DNA of 5,777 bases from Lachnospiraceae bacterium (lineage in GTDB: Bacteria > Bacillota > Clostridia > Lachnospirales > Lachnospiraceae). Numbering within the stretch: position 1 is the first letter of the stretch; each line of letters begins with the position of its first letter. The translations under genes were made by a program, and so were the position numbers. The notes beneath the pieces are model-generated. The model was not told the DNA's origin. It did no database searches and saw only the letters and a program-made list of their open reading frames with translations. Shown piece by piece: positions 1 to 5,777 of this stretch. The DNA lies in NCBI GenBank assembly GCA_900772685.1, contig CAAGRP010000202.1, positions 1 through 5,777 on the forward strand. Direction: 5' to 3'.

Positions 1-2
1 AT

Positions 3-35
3 CATACTTTAGGCTTCGAATACACAGTATGCTAA
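3..35 (+). CDS. Possible 3' end of an upstream gene (partial)
   Basis: From position 3 one frame reads ten sense codons and then TAA at 33-35, giving a C-terminal tail HTLGFEYTVC. Its codons (TTA, GGC, GAA, ACA, GTA) match the usage of the genes downstream, whereas the neighbouring frame that ends with TGA at 47-49 would need CGA, AGG and CTA codons, which are less frequent here. The TAA lies 18 bp before the ATPase start, a typical operon spacing. If real, the transporter genes belong to a longer operon whose promoter is outside the window. The stretch is too short to identify a product, and it may simply be leader sequence. Confidence 0.3.
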   Translation, partial: HTLGFEYTVC

Positions 36-37
36 AG
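7..37 (+). repeat. Imperfect inverted repeat before the ATPase gene
   Basis: CTTTAG at 7-12 is matched by CTAAAG at 32-37. Adding C14:G31 with G13 bulged gives about seven base pairs around a 16-nt loop. A competing 5-bp pairing (CATAC 3-7 with GTATG 27-31) uses overlapping bases. It could be an operator, a leader hairpin or chance; it ends 6 nt before the AGGTG ribosome binding site at 44-48. No function can be assigned. Confidence 0.2.
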
Positions 38-53
38 AAAGAGAGGTGACGTT

Positions 54-1580
54 ATGGTTAAAGTATCGGAGTCAATTACAGAGACCGATGCCCCTATCGT
101 TCAAATGAGGCACATAACCAAATCCTTTCCGGGAGTACGTGCTTTAGATGATGTATCTATGACGATAAAAAAGGGAGAAGTGCATATCCTGCTTGGTGAA
201 AACGGTGCGGGAAAATCCACTTTAATGAAAATACTTACCGGAGTATATAATGCCGATTCAGGCGAAATACTGCTGAACGGCAAAAAAGTAAATGTAGACA
301 ATATTCACGAAGCTCAAAAGCTCAGGATCGGAACCGTATTTCAGGAAAATAGTTTAATACCGCATTTGACTGTTGCCGAAAATATTTTTTTAACACGAGA
401 GATCAAGAATAAATACAATCTGATCGATTGGAAGAAAATGTACAGTGAAAGTCAGAAATGGGCAAACGAACTCGGAGTCGAGATCGAACCCCATGTTCAG
501 GTAAAACGACTCAGCGTTGCTCAGCAGCAGGTCGTAGAGATAGTTAAGATGTTTTCCCAGGATCCGCAGATAGTTATATTAGACGAGCCGACATCAGCCT
601 TGTCGGATAACGAGATCGAAAATCTGTTTAATATAATCCGCAGAATGCAAAGTAAGGGAGTAACATTCATTTACATTTCGCACAGACTTGAAGAGCTTAA
701 AGAGATAGGAAACAGCGCAACTGTACTTCGTGACGGAAAATTCATCAAACACCTTGACAATATAAAAGAACATACGATGGATGAAATCATTTCATATATA
801 GTAGGAAGAACACTGAATGATCAGTATCCAAAAAGAAATGCCGTGATCGGAGACGTTGTATTAGAAGTTAAAAACCTTACAGTGCCGGATACAATAAAGG
901 ATATAAATTTTAATGTTCATTCAGGCGAAGTACTTGGTTTTTCCGGGCTTCTCGGTTCCGGAAGAACAGAAACCGCCAAAGCAATTTTCGGAGACTTGAA
1001 AAAATCATCCGGCGAAATCTTTATAAACGGTAAAAAAGTGCATATCAGCAATCCAAGAGATGCTATAAAAAACAAGATAGGTCTTCTACCCGAAAACAGA
1101 AAAGAAGAAGGCTTGGTATTAAAGAAGCGTGTCGATTGGAATATTGTTTTTTCATCATTAAGCAAAATCAAAAAAGGTCCTTTTGTCGATTCCAGACAGG
1201 AAGAAAAAATCTCAAAAGATTATGTAGCAAGCCTTGGAATAAAAACCCCGTCATTGTCACAGCAGGTACAATATTTATCGGGCGGTAACCAGCAAAAGGT
1301 TGTATTTGCAAAATGGTTATGTGCTGATTCGCATATTTACATATTTGATGAGCCCACAAGAGGAATCGATGTAGGCGCAAAAAGAGAAATATATAATATT
1401 ATAAATGAGCTTGTAGAGAAGGGAAATGCAGTTATAGTTATTTCTTCCGAACTGCCTGAAATATTGGGTGTATGTGACAGGATAGCCGTTTTTTGTGAAG
1501 GCAGGCTAATGAAGATAATAGACCGCAAAGACGCCACTCAGGAAAATATTATGTATTATGCAATGGGAGGTGAAGGATGA
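54..1580 (+). CDS. Sugar ABC transporter ATP-binding protein (RbsA/MglA-type, CUT2 family)
   Basis: This 508-residue protein is the cytoplasmic ATPase of a monosaccharide importer and has the usual length for tandem-domain RbsA/MglA/XylG proteins. Domain 1 has Walker A GENGAGKST (48-56), Q-loop Gln97, a degenerate signature LSVAQQQ (153-159), Walker B ending in LDEPT (176-180) and switch His210. Domain 2 has a degenerate Walker A GLLGSGRTE (298-306) with Arg304 in place of the lysine, LPENRKEEGL (345-354), signature LSGGNQQK (408-415), Walker B FDEPTRGID (431-439), and SSELPE (464-469) where a switch His would be. This asymmetry is normal for the family, in which the second site is thought to be impaired. 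The start follows AGGTG at 44-48 with 5-nt spacing. Its stop overlaps the permease start as ATGA, implying translational coupling. The family call is secure; the sugar is unknown. Confidence 0.96.
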   Translation: MVKVSESITETDAPIVQMRHITKSFPGVRALDDVSMTIKKGEVHILLGENGAGKSTLMKILTGVYNADSGEILLNGKKVNVDNIHEAQKLRIGTVFQENSLIPHLTVAENIFLTREIKNKYNLIDWKKMYSESQKWANELGVEIEPHVQVKRLSVAQQQVVEIVKMFSQDPQIVILDEPTSALSDNEIENLFNIIRRMQSKGVTFIYISHRLEELKEIGNSATVLRDGKFIKHLDNIKEHTMDEIISYIVGRTLNDQYPKRNAVIGDVVLEVKNLTVPDTIKDINFNVHSGEVLGFSGLLGSGRTETAKAIFGDLKKSSGEIFINGKKVHISNPRDAIKNKIGLLPENRKEEGLVLKKRVDWNIVFSSLSKIKKGPFVDSRQEEKISKDYVASLGIKTPSLSQQVQYLSGGNQQKVVFAKWLCADSHIYIFDEPTRGIDVGAKREIYNIINELVEKGNAVIVISSELPEILGVCDRIAVFCEGRLMKIIDRKDATQENIMYYAMGGEG

Positions 1581-2548
1581 GTACTAATGTAGGTTCAAAA
1601 ACACTTATCAAGAAAAAAAAGTTCAAGATTCCCGAGGGATTGGGAGCTGTTGTACCGTTAGCGGTCTTAATAATCCTTCTGGCTATTTTTACAGATACAT
1701 TTTTAACCGCTGATAACCTTGTCGGCGTTTTAAGACAGGCCGCAGTATATGCAATAATGGCTGTAGGCATGACATTTGTAATAATTACAGGCGGAATTGA
1801 TCTGACACAGGGTTCTTTATTGGCTTTCTGCTGCGTTACAGCCGGATATACGATTAACGGAACAAATAATATCGTTCTCGGAATTATTGTTGCTGTTATT
1901 TCCGGAACAGCAGTCGGTCTTTTGAACGGAATCGTAATAGCATACGTAAAAATACCACCGTTTATCATGACTCTGGGAGGTTTATATGCATATAGAGGTC
2001 TGACTCTGATGCTTACCAAATCCACACAGATCTCGGTTCCGAATGAGGCCTTCAGAGTTATAGGAACAGGTTATTTCCTCGGAATTCCGATACCTGTATA
2101 CATTTTTATTGTTGTCGGCATTATAGCTCATATTTTCCTGACAAGAACAGCTACAGGAAGATATATATTTGCAATCGGTTCTAACGTAGATACTGCAAGA
2201 CTTTCGGGCGTTCGTGTTGAGAAAACATACATAATAGCATATATGCTTTCCGGATTCTGCATAGGCATCGCATCTGTAGTATACCTTGCAAGACTGGGAG
2301 CCGCACAGCCTACGGCAGGCCAAAGCTATGAAATGGAAGCTGTTGCGGCAACAGTTATCGGCGGAACAAGTATTGCCGGCGGTGAAGGCGGTATAATAGG
2401 AACTCTTATCGGGGCCGTAATCATTGCCATTATCAGAAACGGTCTTGTTCTTATCGGCGTAGGAAGCTATTGGACTCAGATAGTTGTCGGATTGATAATC
2501 ATCGGAGCCGTTTCACTTGATGTAACCAGAAGACGTTTAGCAAAGTAA
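1577..2548 (+). CDS. Sugar ABC transporter permease (RbsC-type, CUT2 family)
   Basis: This 323-residue integral membrane protein forms the transmembrane pore of the importer, presumably as a homodimer docked on the tandem ATPase. A lysine-rich cytoplasmic N-terminus (K11-K17) precedes roughly eight to ten hydrophobic segments, including about 22-39, 57-72, 98-122, 127-147, 172-188, 216-238, 274-291 and 299-315. Family hallmarks are TGGIDLTQGS (71-80), IPPFIMTLGG (126-135), TATGRYIFAIGSN (191-203, the likely ATPase-coupling loop), RLSGVRV (209-215) and the glycine-rich VIGGTSIAGGEGG (260-272). The start overlaps the ATPase stop by 4 bp. Its ribosome binding site GGAGG (1566-1570) lies inside the upstream gene, which supports coupled translation. 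Length and motifs are normal, with no frameshift seen. The transported sugar cannot be read from the permease. Confidence 0.95.
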   Translation: MSTNVGSKTLIKKKKFKIPEGLGAVVPLAVLIILLAIFTDTFLTADNLVGVLRQAAVYAIMAVGMTFVIITGGIDLTQGSLLAFCCVTAGYTINGTNNIVLGIIVAVISGTAVGLLNGIVIAYVKIPPFIMTLGGLYAYRGLTLMLTKSTQISVPNEAFRVIGTGYFLGIPIPVYIFIVVGIIAHIFLTRTATGRYIFAIGSNVDTARLSGVRVEKTYIIAYMLSGFCIGIASVVYLARLGAAQPTAGQSYEMEAVAATVIGGTSIAGGEGGIIGTLIGAVIIAIIRNGLVLIGVGSYWTQIVVGLIIIGAVSLDVTRRRLAK

Positions 2549-2567
2549 TATATAGGAGAAAACGTGT

Positions 2568-3590
2568 ATGAAAAAAAGGATCATTGCTGTTCTTATGACA
2601 GCTTTTACGGCACTTTCATTATTGGCAGGCTGCGGCGGATCAGGCAGCAGCAAAACAGAATCAAACGCAGCACCATCTTCTGCAGCATCAGCTGAAGATG
2701 CAGCAGACGCATCGGATGATATCGGCGGCACATCAGGAGATTTAACGATAGCTTTTATCCCGAAGACATTGAACAACCCTTATTTTGTAGCTATTAAAGA
2801 TGCCATTCAAACAGGATGCGATGCAAAAGGCTGGACTCTTAAATGTAATGCCGCTGATGCTGAAACAGAGGTTGATAAGCAGGTAAGTATTGTTGAGGCC
2901 TTTATTCAGGAAGGCGTTGACGCAATAGTATTAGGCCCATCTGACAGAACTTCTTTGATAGACACCATTAATAATGCCGCAAAGAAAGGTATTCCTGTTT
3001 TTCTTGTAGATTCAGGTTCTGATCCGGCTGACTTCGTATCTTTTGTAGGAACCGACAATTACATCGGCGGAAAAGAAGGCGCTAAATGGGTTGGCGAAAA
3101 CGTAAAATCAGGACAGGTTGCTATTCTTGACGGATATGCAGGAAACGACGCAACTACTCAGAGATATCAGGGCTTCATGGATGAAATTGCAAACTATACT
3201 GATATAGAGGTTGTAGATTCACAGTACGGTAACTGCGAAATAGCACAGGGAATGTCTGTTACAGAAAACTTCCTTACAGCATATCCTGATCTGGCATGTA
3301 TTTTCACCGTTAATGATATGATGGCTATCGGAGCCGGACAGGCAGTACAGGCAGCAGGCAAACGTTCACAGATCACAATATGCGGATTTGACGGACAGCC
3401 GGATGCCGTACAGGCTATTATCGACGGAACTATTGACGCAACAGTTGCTCAGAAGCCGGCAACTATGGGCTCAACTATAGTTGGACAGATCGAAGATTAT
3501 TTTGCCGGATCCGAGATCCAGGAAGTAACAGATACCGGCTGCGATATTGTAACCATTAATAATGCCGTTACATACTTAGAGTGGCAGTAA
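2568..3590 (+). CDS. Sugar-binding lipoprotein of the ABC importer (RbsB-like, periplasmic-binding-protein fold)
   Basis: This 340-residue extracytoplasmic receptor delivers a sugar to the permease. Residues 1-22 are a lipoprotein signal with lipobox LAGC (19-22), so Cys22 is the predicted lipid-anchored residue. Residues 23-58 are a Ser/Ala/Gly/Asp-rich flexible linker, and the type I binding domain follows from about 59. Hand alignment to mature E. coli RbsB places pocket residues as follows: Asn13 is Asn70, Phe15/Phe16 are Tyr72/Phe73, Asp89 is Asp148, Arg141 is Arg199, Asn190 is Asn249, Asp215 is Asp275 and Gln235 is Gln295. Arg90 becomes Ser149, Phe164 becomes Cys223 and Ser9 becomes Lys66, so the ligand may differ from ribose. 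The start follows AGGAG (2554-2558) with 9-nt spacing, 19 bp after the permease. The gene ends in tandem TAA TAA. The family is secure; the ligand is open. Confidence 0.94.
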   Translation: MKKRIIAVLMTAFTALSLLAGCGGSGSSKTESNAAPSSAASAEDAADASDDIGGTSGDLTIAFIPKTLNNPYFVAIKDAIQTGCDAKGWTLKCNAADAETEVDKQVSIVEAFIQEGVDAIVLGPSDRTSLIDTINNAAKKGIPVFLVDSGSDPADFVSFVGTDNYIGGKEGAKWVGENVKSGQVAILDGYAGNDATTQRYQGFMDEIANYTDIEVVDSQYGNCEIAQGMSVTENFLTAYPDLACIFTVNDMMAIGAGQAVQAAGKRSQITICGFDGQPDAVQAIIDGTIDATVAQKPATMGSTIVGQIEDYFAGSEIQEVTDTGCDIVTINNAVTYLEWQ

Positions 3591-3605
3591 TAAGTTTGAA
3601 AGCAA

Positions 3606-3623
3606 CTCACCACTTATAGTGAG
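3606..3623 (+). repeat. Small inverted repeat after the binding-protein gene
   Basis: CTCAC at 3606-3610 pairs with GTGAG at 3619-3623 across an 8-nt interval. An alternative, tighter pairing is CACT (3611-3614) with AGTG (3618-3621). It lies 16 bp after the binding-protein stop and just upstream of a candidate -10 element. It has no T-tract, so it is not a classical terminator. It could protect the 3' end of the binding-protein mRNA or be an operator half-site pair. It lacks the central CG usual in LacI-family operators. Confidence 0.3.
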
Positions 3624-3635
3624 AGCCTTCTCGAC

Positions 3636-3644
3636 TGATATAAA
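3636..3644 (+). promoter_or_regulatory. Candidate extended -10 promoter element for the oxidoreductase-regulator operon
   Basis: The string TGATATAAA matches the extended -10 form TGnTATAAT with one mismatch in the hexamer. The best -35 at a reasonable spacing is poor (TAGTGA at 3617-3622, 16-nt spacer, 3 of 6 matches), so recognition would rest on the extended -10. Transcription would start near 3651, giving a leader of about 85 nt that includes the terminator-like hairpin. This is inferred from sequence alone; AT-rich intergenic DNA often yields such matches. Confidence 0.35.
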
Positions 3645-3673
3645 CATTTTCCAATTCAAAAGTACTTAACAAC

Positions 3674-3710
3674 AGGAAAACAGGCTGTATCGTAAACGGC
3701 CTGTTTTCTT
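3674..3710 (+). terminator. Intrinsic terminator-like hairpin between the binding-protein and oxidoreductase genes
   Basis: GAAAACAGGC (3676-3685) is perfectly complementary to GCCTGTTTTC (3699-3708). The stem extends inward by T3686:G3698, G3687:C3697 and T3688:A3696, giving 13 pairs around a 7-nt loop. Outward it can gain G3675:T3709 and A3674:T3710. The T-rich side of the stem continues into CTTAAT, so the U-tract largely overlaps the stem base. It most simply ends the transporter transcript 84 bp after the binding-protein stop. Because only 12 bp separate it from the next ribosome binding site, it may also act as a leader attenuator. Confidence 0.75.
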
Positions 3711-3722
3711 AATAGGATGATC

Positions 3723-3727
3723 GGAGG
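3723..3727 (+). promoter_or_regulatory. Ribosome binding site that fixes the oxidoreductase start
   Basis: GGAGG here is a strong Shine-Dalgarno match placed 7 nt before the ATG at 3735. The longer in-frame ATG at 3717 lies upstream of this site, would translate through it (adding MIGGIY), and overlaps only terminator-tail sequence with no ribosome binding site of its own. The 3735 start is therefore preferred. Confidence 0.85.
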
Positions 3728-3734
3728 TATATAT

Positions 3735-4916
3735 ATGTTTACAAAATTAAGATTCGGTATGGTAGGCGGAGGAAACGGAGGCAACATAGGAAACAGCCAT
3801 CGTATCGGTGCACAGATGGATGCTCTTGCCGTATTAAGTGCCGGCTGTCTTACAAGAAACGCCGAGCAAAATAAAGCAGACTGCGAAAGATGGGGGATTC
3901 CCGCTGACAGAGTTTATTCAAGCTACAAAGAAATGGCTGAGAAAGAATCTCAAAGAGATGACTGTATAGATTTTGTTACTGTGGTAACTCCCGACAATTC
4001 ACATTATGCTATAGTTAAATGCTTTCTTGAGCACGGCATAAATGTTGTATGCGAGAAGCCGTTTACAAGGAATATCGCACAGGCCGAGGAGCTTAGAGAA
4101 GTAGCAAAGAAAAACGGGTGCGAGGTTTGCGTTACATATACATATGCACATTATCCGATACTTCGCCAGTGCCGTAAGATGGTAGAATCCGGTGAGATAG
4201 GAAAGCTTGTGGATATGGTCGTTGAATATCCGGAGCAGTGGATGATAGAGGCTCTCTGTGGCGACGGTGACGGAATGGAATTTGCTAAGTGGGCAGGAGA
4301 TCCTAAAAAGGTCGGCAATTCAAATGTATCCGCAACTATGGGAACACATCTCTATTATATGATAGTGTCTATGACAGGACTTAAGATGGAGAGCGTATTA
4401 GCTGATTTCGGACATTATCCCGATGATGCACCGCTCGAAAATGTGAACCGCTTTATGTTTAAGCTTGAAAACGGATTAAGAGGTCTCGGCTGGACAAGCA
4501 ACATAGCTATAGGACATGACTGCTCGATGGCAGTAAGGATATACGGCGACAAGGGTGCTATAGACTGGGATCATAATGACCCTACAAGACTTAAGGTTAC
4601 AAAGCTGAACGGAACAATACAGTATTATTGCGCAAATAAAGACTATCTTTGCGATGAAAGCAAAAGTGCTTCGAGGCTTCCTGCGGGACATCCCGAAGGC
4701 TTCCATCACGCATTTGCCAATATATACAGAGAATTCTGCAGAAGGCTTATCGACAAAAAGAACAACGAAGACAAGGGCAAGGCAGAATATTTCTATCCTG
4801 ATATAAATGAAGGCATAAACGGTGTCAGATTCATAGACGCCTGCGTAGTAAGTAATAAAAGCGGCAATATCTGGGTAAATCTGGATGATGTAACGGATGA
4901 AGCAGCCATGATTTAA
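3735..4916 (+). CDS. Gfo/Idh/MocA-family NAD(P)-dependent oxidoreductase
   Basis: This 393-residue cytoplasmic enzyme is of the glucose-fructose oxidoreductase/inositol dehydrogenase/MocA family, which usually oxidises or epimerises sugars, cyclitols and derivatives. The N-terminal Rossmann fold has the glycine-rich GMVGGGNGGNIG (8-19) followed by HR (22-23), VTVVTPDNSHY (81-91) and the family CEKP motif (106-109) with Lys108. A C-terminal alpha/beta substrate domain follows, including AGHPEGFHHAFANIYREF (317-334). His205 fits the catalytic His, but the residue four before it, usually Asp, is Thr201. The start at 3735 follows GGAGG (3723-3727). The LacI-type gene begins 21 bp downstream, so the two are likely co-transcribed. 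Proximity to the importer suggests it acts on the imported sugar or a derivative. The family is secure, but the substrate, the reaction direction and NAD versus NADP preference are unknown. Confidence 0.92.
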   Translation: MFTKLRFGMVGGGNGGNIGNSHRIGAQMDALAVLSAGCLTRNAEQNKADCERWGIPADRVYSSYKEMAEKESQRDDCIDFVTVVTPDNSHYAIVKCFLEHGINVVCEKPFTRNIAQAEELREVAKKNGCEVCVTYTYAHYPILRQCRKMVESGEIGKLVDMVVEYPEQWMIEALCGDGDGMEFAKWAGDPKKVGNSNVSATMGTHLYYMIVSMTGLKMESVLADFGHYPDDAPLENVNRFMFKLENGLRGLGWTSNIAIGHDCSMAVRIYGDKGAIDWDHNDPTRLKVTKLNGTIQYYCANKDYLCDESKSASRLPAGHPEGFHHAFANIYREFCRRLIDKKNNEDKGKAEYFYPDINEGINGVRFIDACVVSNKSGNIWVNLDDVTDEAAMI

Positions 4917-4937
4917 TGTATGTAAAAAGGGTTAGCA

Positions 4938-5777
4938 ATGAATTTTAGAGAAATAGCAAAGCAGGCAGGTGTTTCGATCACCACAGTTTCCCGTGTCTAT
5001 AACGGTAAAACAGGAGTAGGAAGGTCCACTCGTTTAAAAGTCGAGAATCTTCTTAAGGAAAGCCTTTATTACGATGGCCTTGCAAAGAAAGCTGACAATT
5101 CTGAATCACAACCTTTGAAAATAATCACTTTCGTTATATATGAATCCGAGCATTATATACTTGAGAGAAACGAAGAATTCTTTTCAAAGATCCTGATCGG
5201 TGCTGAGAAAAAGGCAAATGAATCAGGCTTTATACTTAATATAATACGTTTAGATTACAGAGATCTAAACAAATTGCTAACCGACAGCAGGGGTACGAGC
5301 GGAATCATAATCCTGGCTACCGACATATCTCCCGAACAATGCTCTCTACTGGAACAATGCAACGTTCCCGTTGTAGTAGTTGACAACAGTATAGCATACA
5401 GCTCGGTAAACAGTATTTCCGCCGACAATACCTACGGAACGTACAAAGCTGTTTCGTATCTTAAAGAATTAGGACACAAGGAAATCGGATTATTGACCTC
5501 TCGTATTCCTATGGACGGACTTTCAAAGCGTGAAAAGAGCTTTTATGAGGTAATGGATCTTCTGGGGTTAAATATAAATCCCGGTCATATTGTAAAACTG
5601 GATCATATATTTGATATCGGAGTTGCTCAGATGGATAAATATCTTGCTCTTAATACCGACCTTCCTACAGCTTTTTTTGCGACAAATGATACGATCGCAG
5701 CCGAAGCTATTCATTCTTTAAAGCAGCAAGGATACAGAATTCCCGAAGACATTTCCATAATAGGATTTGATGATGCA
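4938..5777 (+). CDS. LacI/GalR-family transcriptional regulator (3' end outside window)
   Basis: The first 280 residues of a sugar-responsive DNA-binding regulator are open to the window edge; family members usually have about 330-345. Residues 2-22 form the LacI-type helix-turn-helix, with IAKQAGVSITTVSRVYNG (6-23). Ile14 and Thr15 occupy the base-reading positions and Arg19 is conserved. The region after Tyr44-Tyr45 lacks the usual PN..A..L hinge-helix pattern. From about 61 comes a periplasmic-binding-protein-like effector domain, with GIIIL (122-126), VPVVVVDN (143-150), LGHKEIGLLT (178-187), FFATND (246-251) and the ending IPEDISIIGFDD (268-279). The start follows AAGGG (4927-4931) with 6-nt spacing. 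The gene is 21 bp after the oxidoreductase and probably in its operon, so the regulator may be autoregulated. Repression of the transporter and oxidoreductase, relieved by the sugar, is the likely role. No operator was identified with confidence. Confidence 0.93.
   Translation, partial: MNFREIAKQAGVSITTVSRVYNGKTGVGRSTRLKVENLLKESLYYDGLAKKADNSESQPLKIITFVIYESEHYILERNEEFFSKILIGAEKKANESGFILNIIRLDYRDLNKLLTDSRGTSGIIILATDISPEQCSLLEQCNVPVVVVDNSIAYSSVNSISADNTYGTYKAVSYLKELGHKEIGLLTSRIPMDGLSKREKSFYEVMDLLGLNINPGHIVKLDHIFDIGVAQMDKYLALNTDLPTAFFATNDTIAAEAIHSLKQQGYRIPEDISIIGFDDA

Noticed and set aside
15..20. TTCGAA palindrome as a LacI-type operator core
   Set aside because: The symmetry does not extend beyond six bases (the flanking C14/T21 and G13/A22 do not pair), too little to claim an operator.
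298..306. Apparent damage to the second ATP site of the ATPase
   Set aside because: Those residue positions (about bases 945-971) read GLLGSGRTE with Arg for Lys, but this degeneracy and the absent switch His in domain 2 are typical of RbsA/MglA-type proteins.
1549..2025. 158-residue antisense open frame
   Set aside because: It lies wholly opposite the end of the ATPase and the start of the permease, has no family resemblance, and is explained as a shadow of a coding frame rich in hydrophobic codons.
1982..2323. 113-residue antisense Cys/Tyr/Ser-rich frame
   Set aside because: It is the antisense of permease codons. The apparent Cys-rich repeats come from complementary reading of hydrophobic codons, not from a real metal-binding motif.
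2537..2776. 79-residue antisense frame rich in Ala, Ser and Asp
   Set aside because: Its composition mirrors the low-complexity linker of the binding lipoprotein on the other strand; there is no independent support.
3686..3699. Possible catabolite-responsive (CcpA) site around TGTATCGTAAACGG
   Set aside because: The central CG is one base out of register with the consensus and the symmetry fails; the sequence is explained by the terminator loop and stem.

Overview
This window is an ordinary-looking carbohydrate uptake and catabolism locus, with every recognisable gene on the + strand. Base composition is moderately AT-rich, with frequent ATA, AGA and GTA codons. Purine-rich Shine-Dalgarno sites precede the genes, and the solute-binding protein is a lipoprotein with a lipobox. 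Together these suggest a low-to-mid GC Gram-positive anaerobe, probably a Clostridia/Lachnospiraceae-type Firmicute. The taxonomic call is inference from style only.

Layout: positions 1-53 hold the possible last codons of an upstream gene and a ribosome binding site. Positions 54-3590 encode a complete CUT2 (ribose/monosaccharide-type) ABC importer in the order ATPase, permease, binding protein. The first two genes overlap by 4 bp (ATGA) and the third follows after 19 bp. Positions 3591-3734 form a 144-bp intergenic region with a small hairpin, a candidate extended -10 promoter and a strong intrinsic terminator-like hairpin. Positions 3735-4916 encode a Gfo/Idh/MocA-family NAD(P)-dependent oxidoreductase, whose start is best placed 18 bp inside the longest open frame. 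Positions 4938-5777 encode the first 280 residues of a LacI/GalR-family regulator, which runs off the window.

Likely joint role (inference): a monosaccharide or cyclitol is captured by the lipoprotein and imported by the ATPase/permease. It, or a derivative, is then oxidised or otherwise transformed by the oxidoreductase, while the LacI-type protein senses the sugar and controls the locus. The substrate cannot be fixed from sequence. The binding protein keeps most ribose-pocket positions of E. coli RbsB but lacks the arginine equivalent to Arg90 and the aromatic equivalent to Phe164, so ribose is not a safe assumption. No kinase, isomerase or aldolase is present in the window.

I see no strong evidence for a new kind of system. 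The points most worth a second look are three. The oxidoreductase has Thr where the family usually has a catalytic Asp. The terminator-like hairpin sits directly against the oxidoreductase ribosome binding site and downstream of a possible promoter, which suggests attenuation or controlled readthrough. The regulator has an atypical hinge-helix segment.
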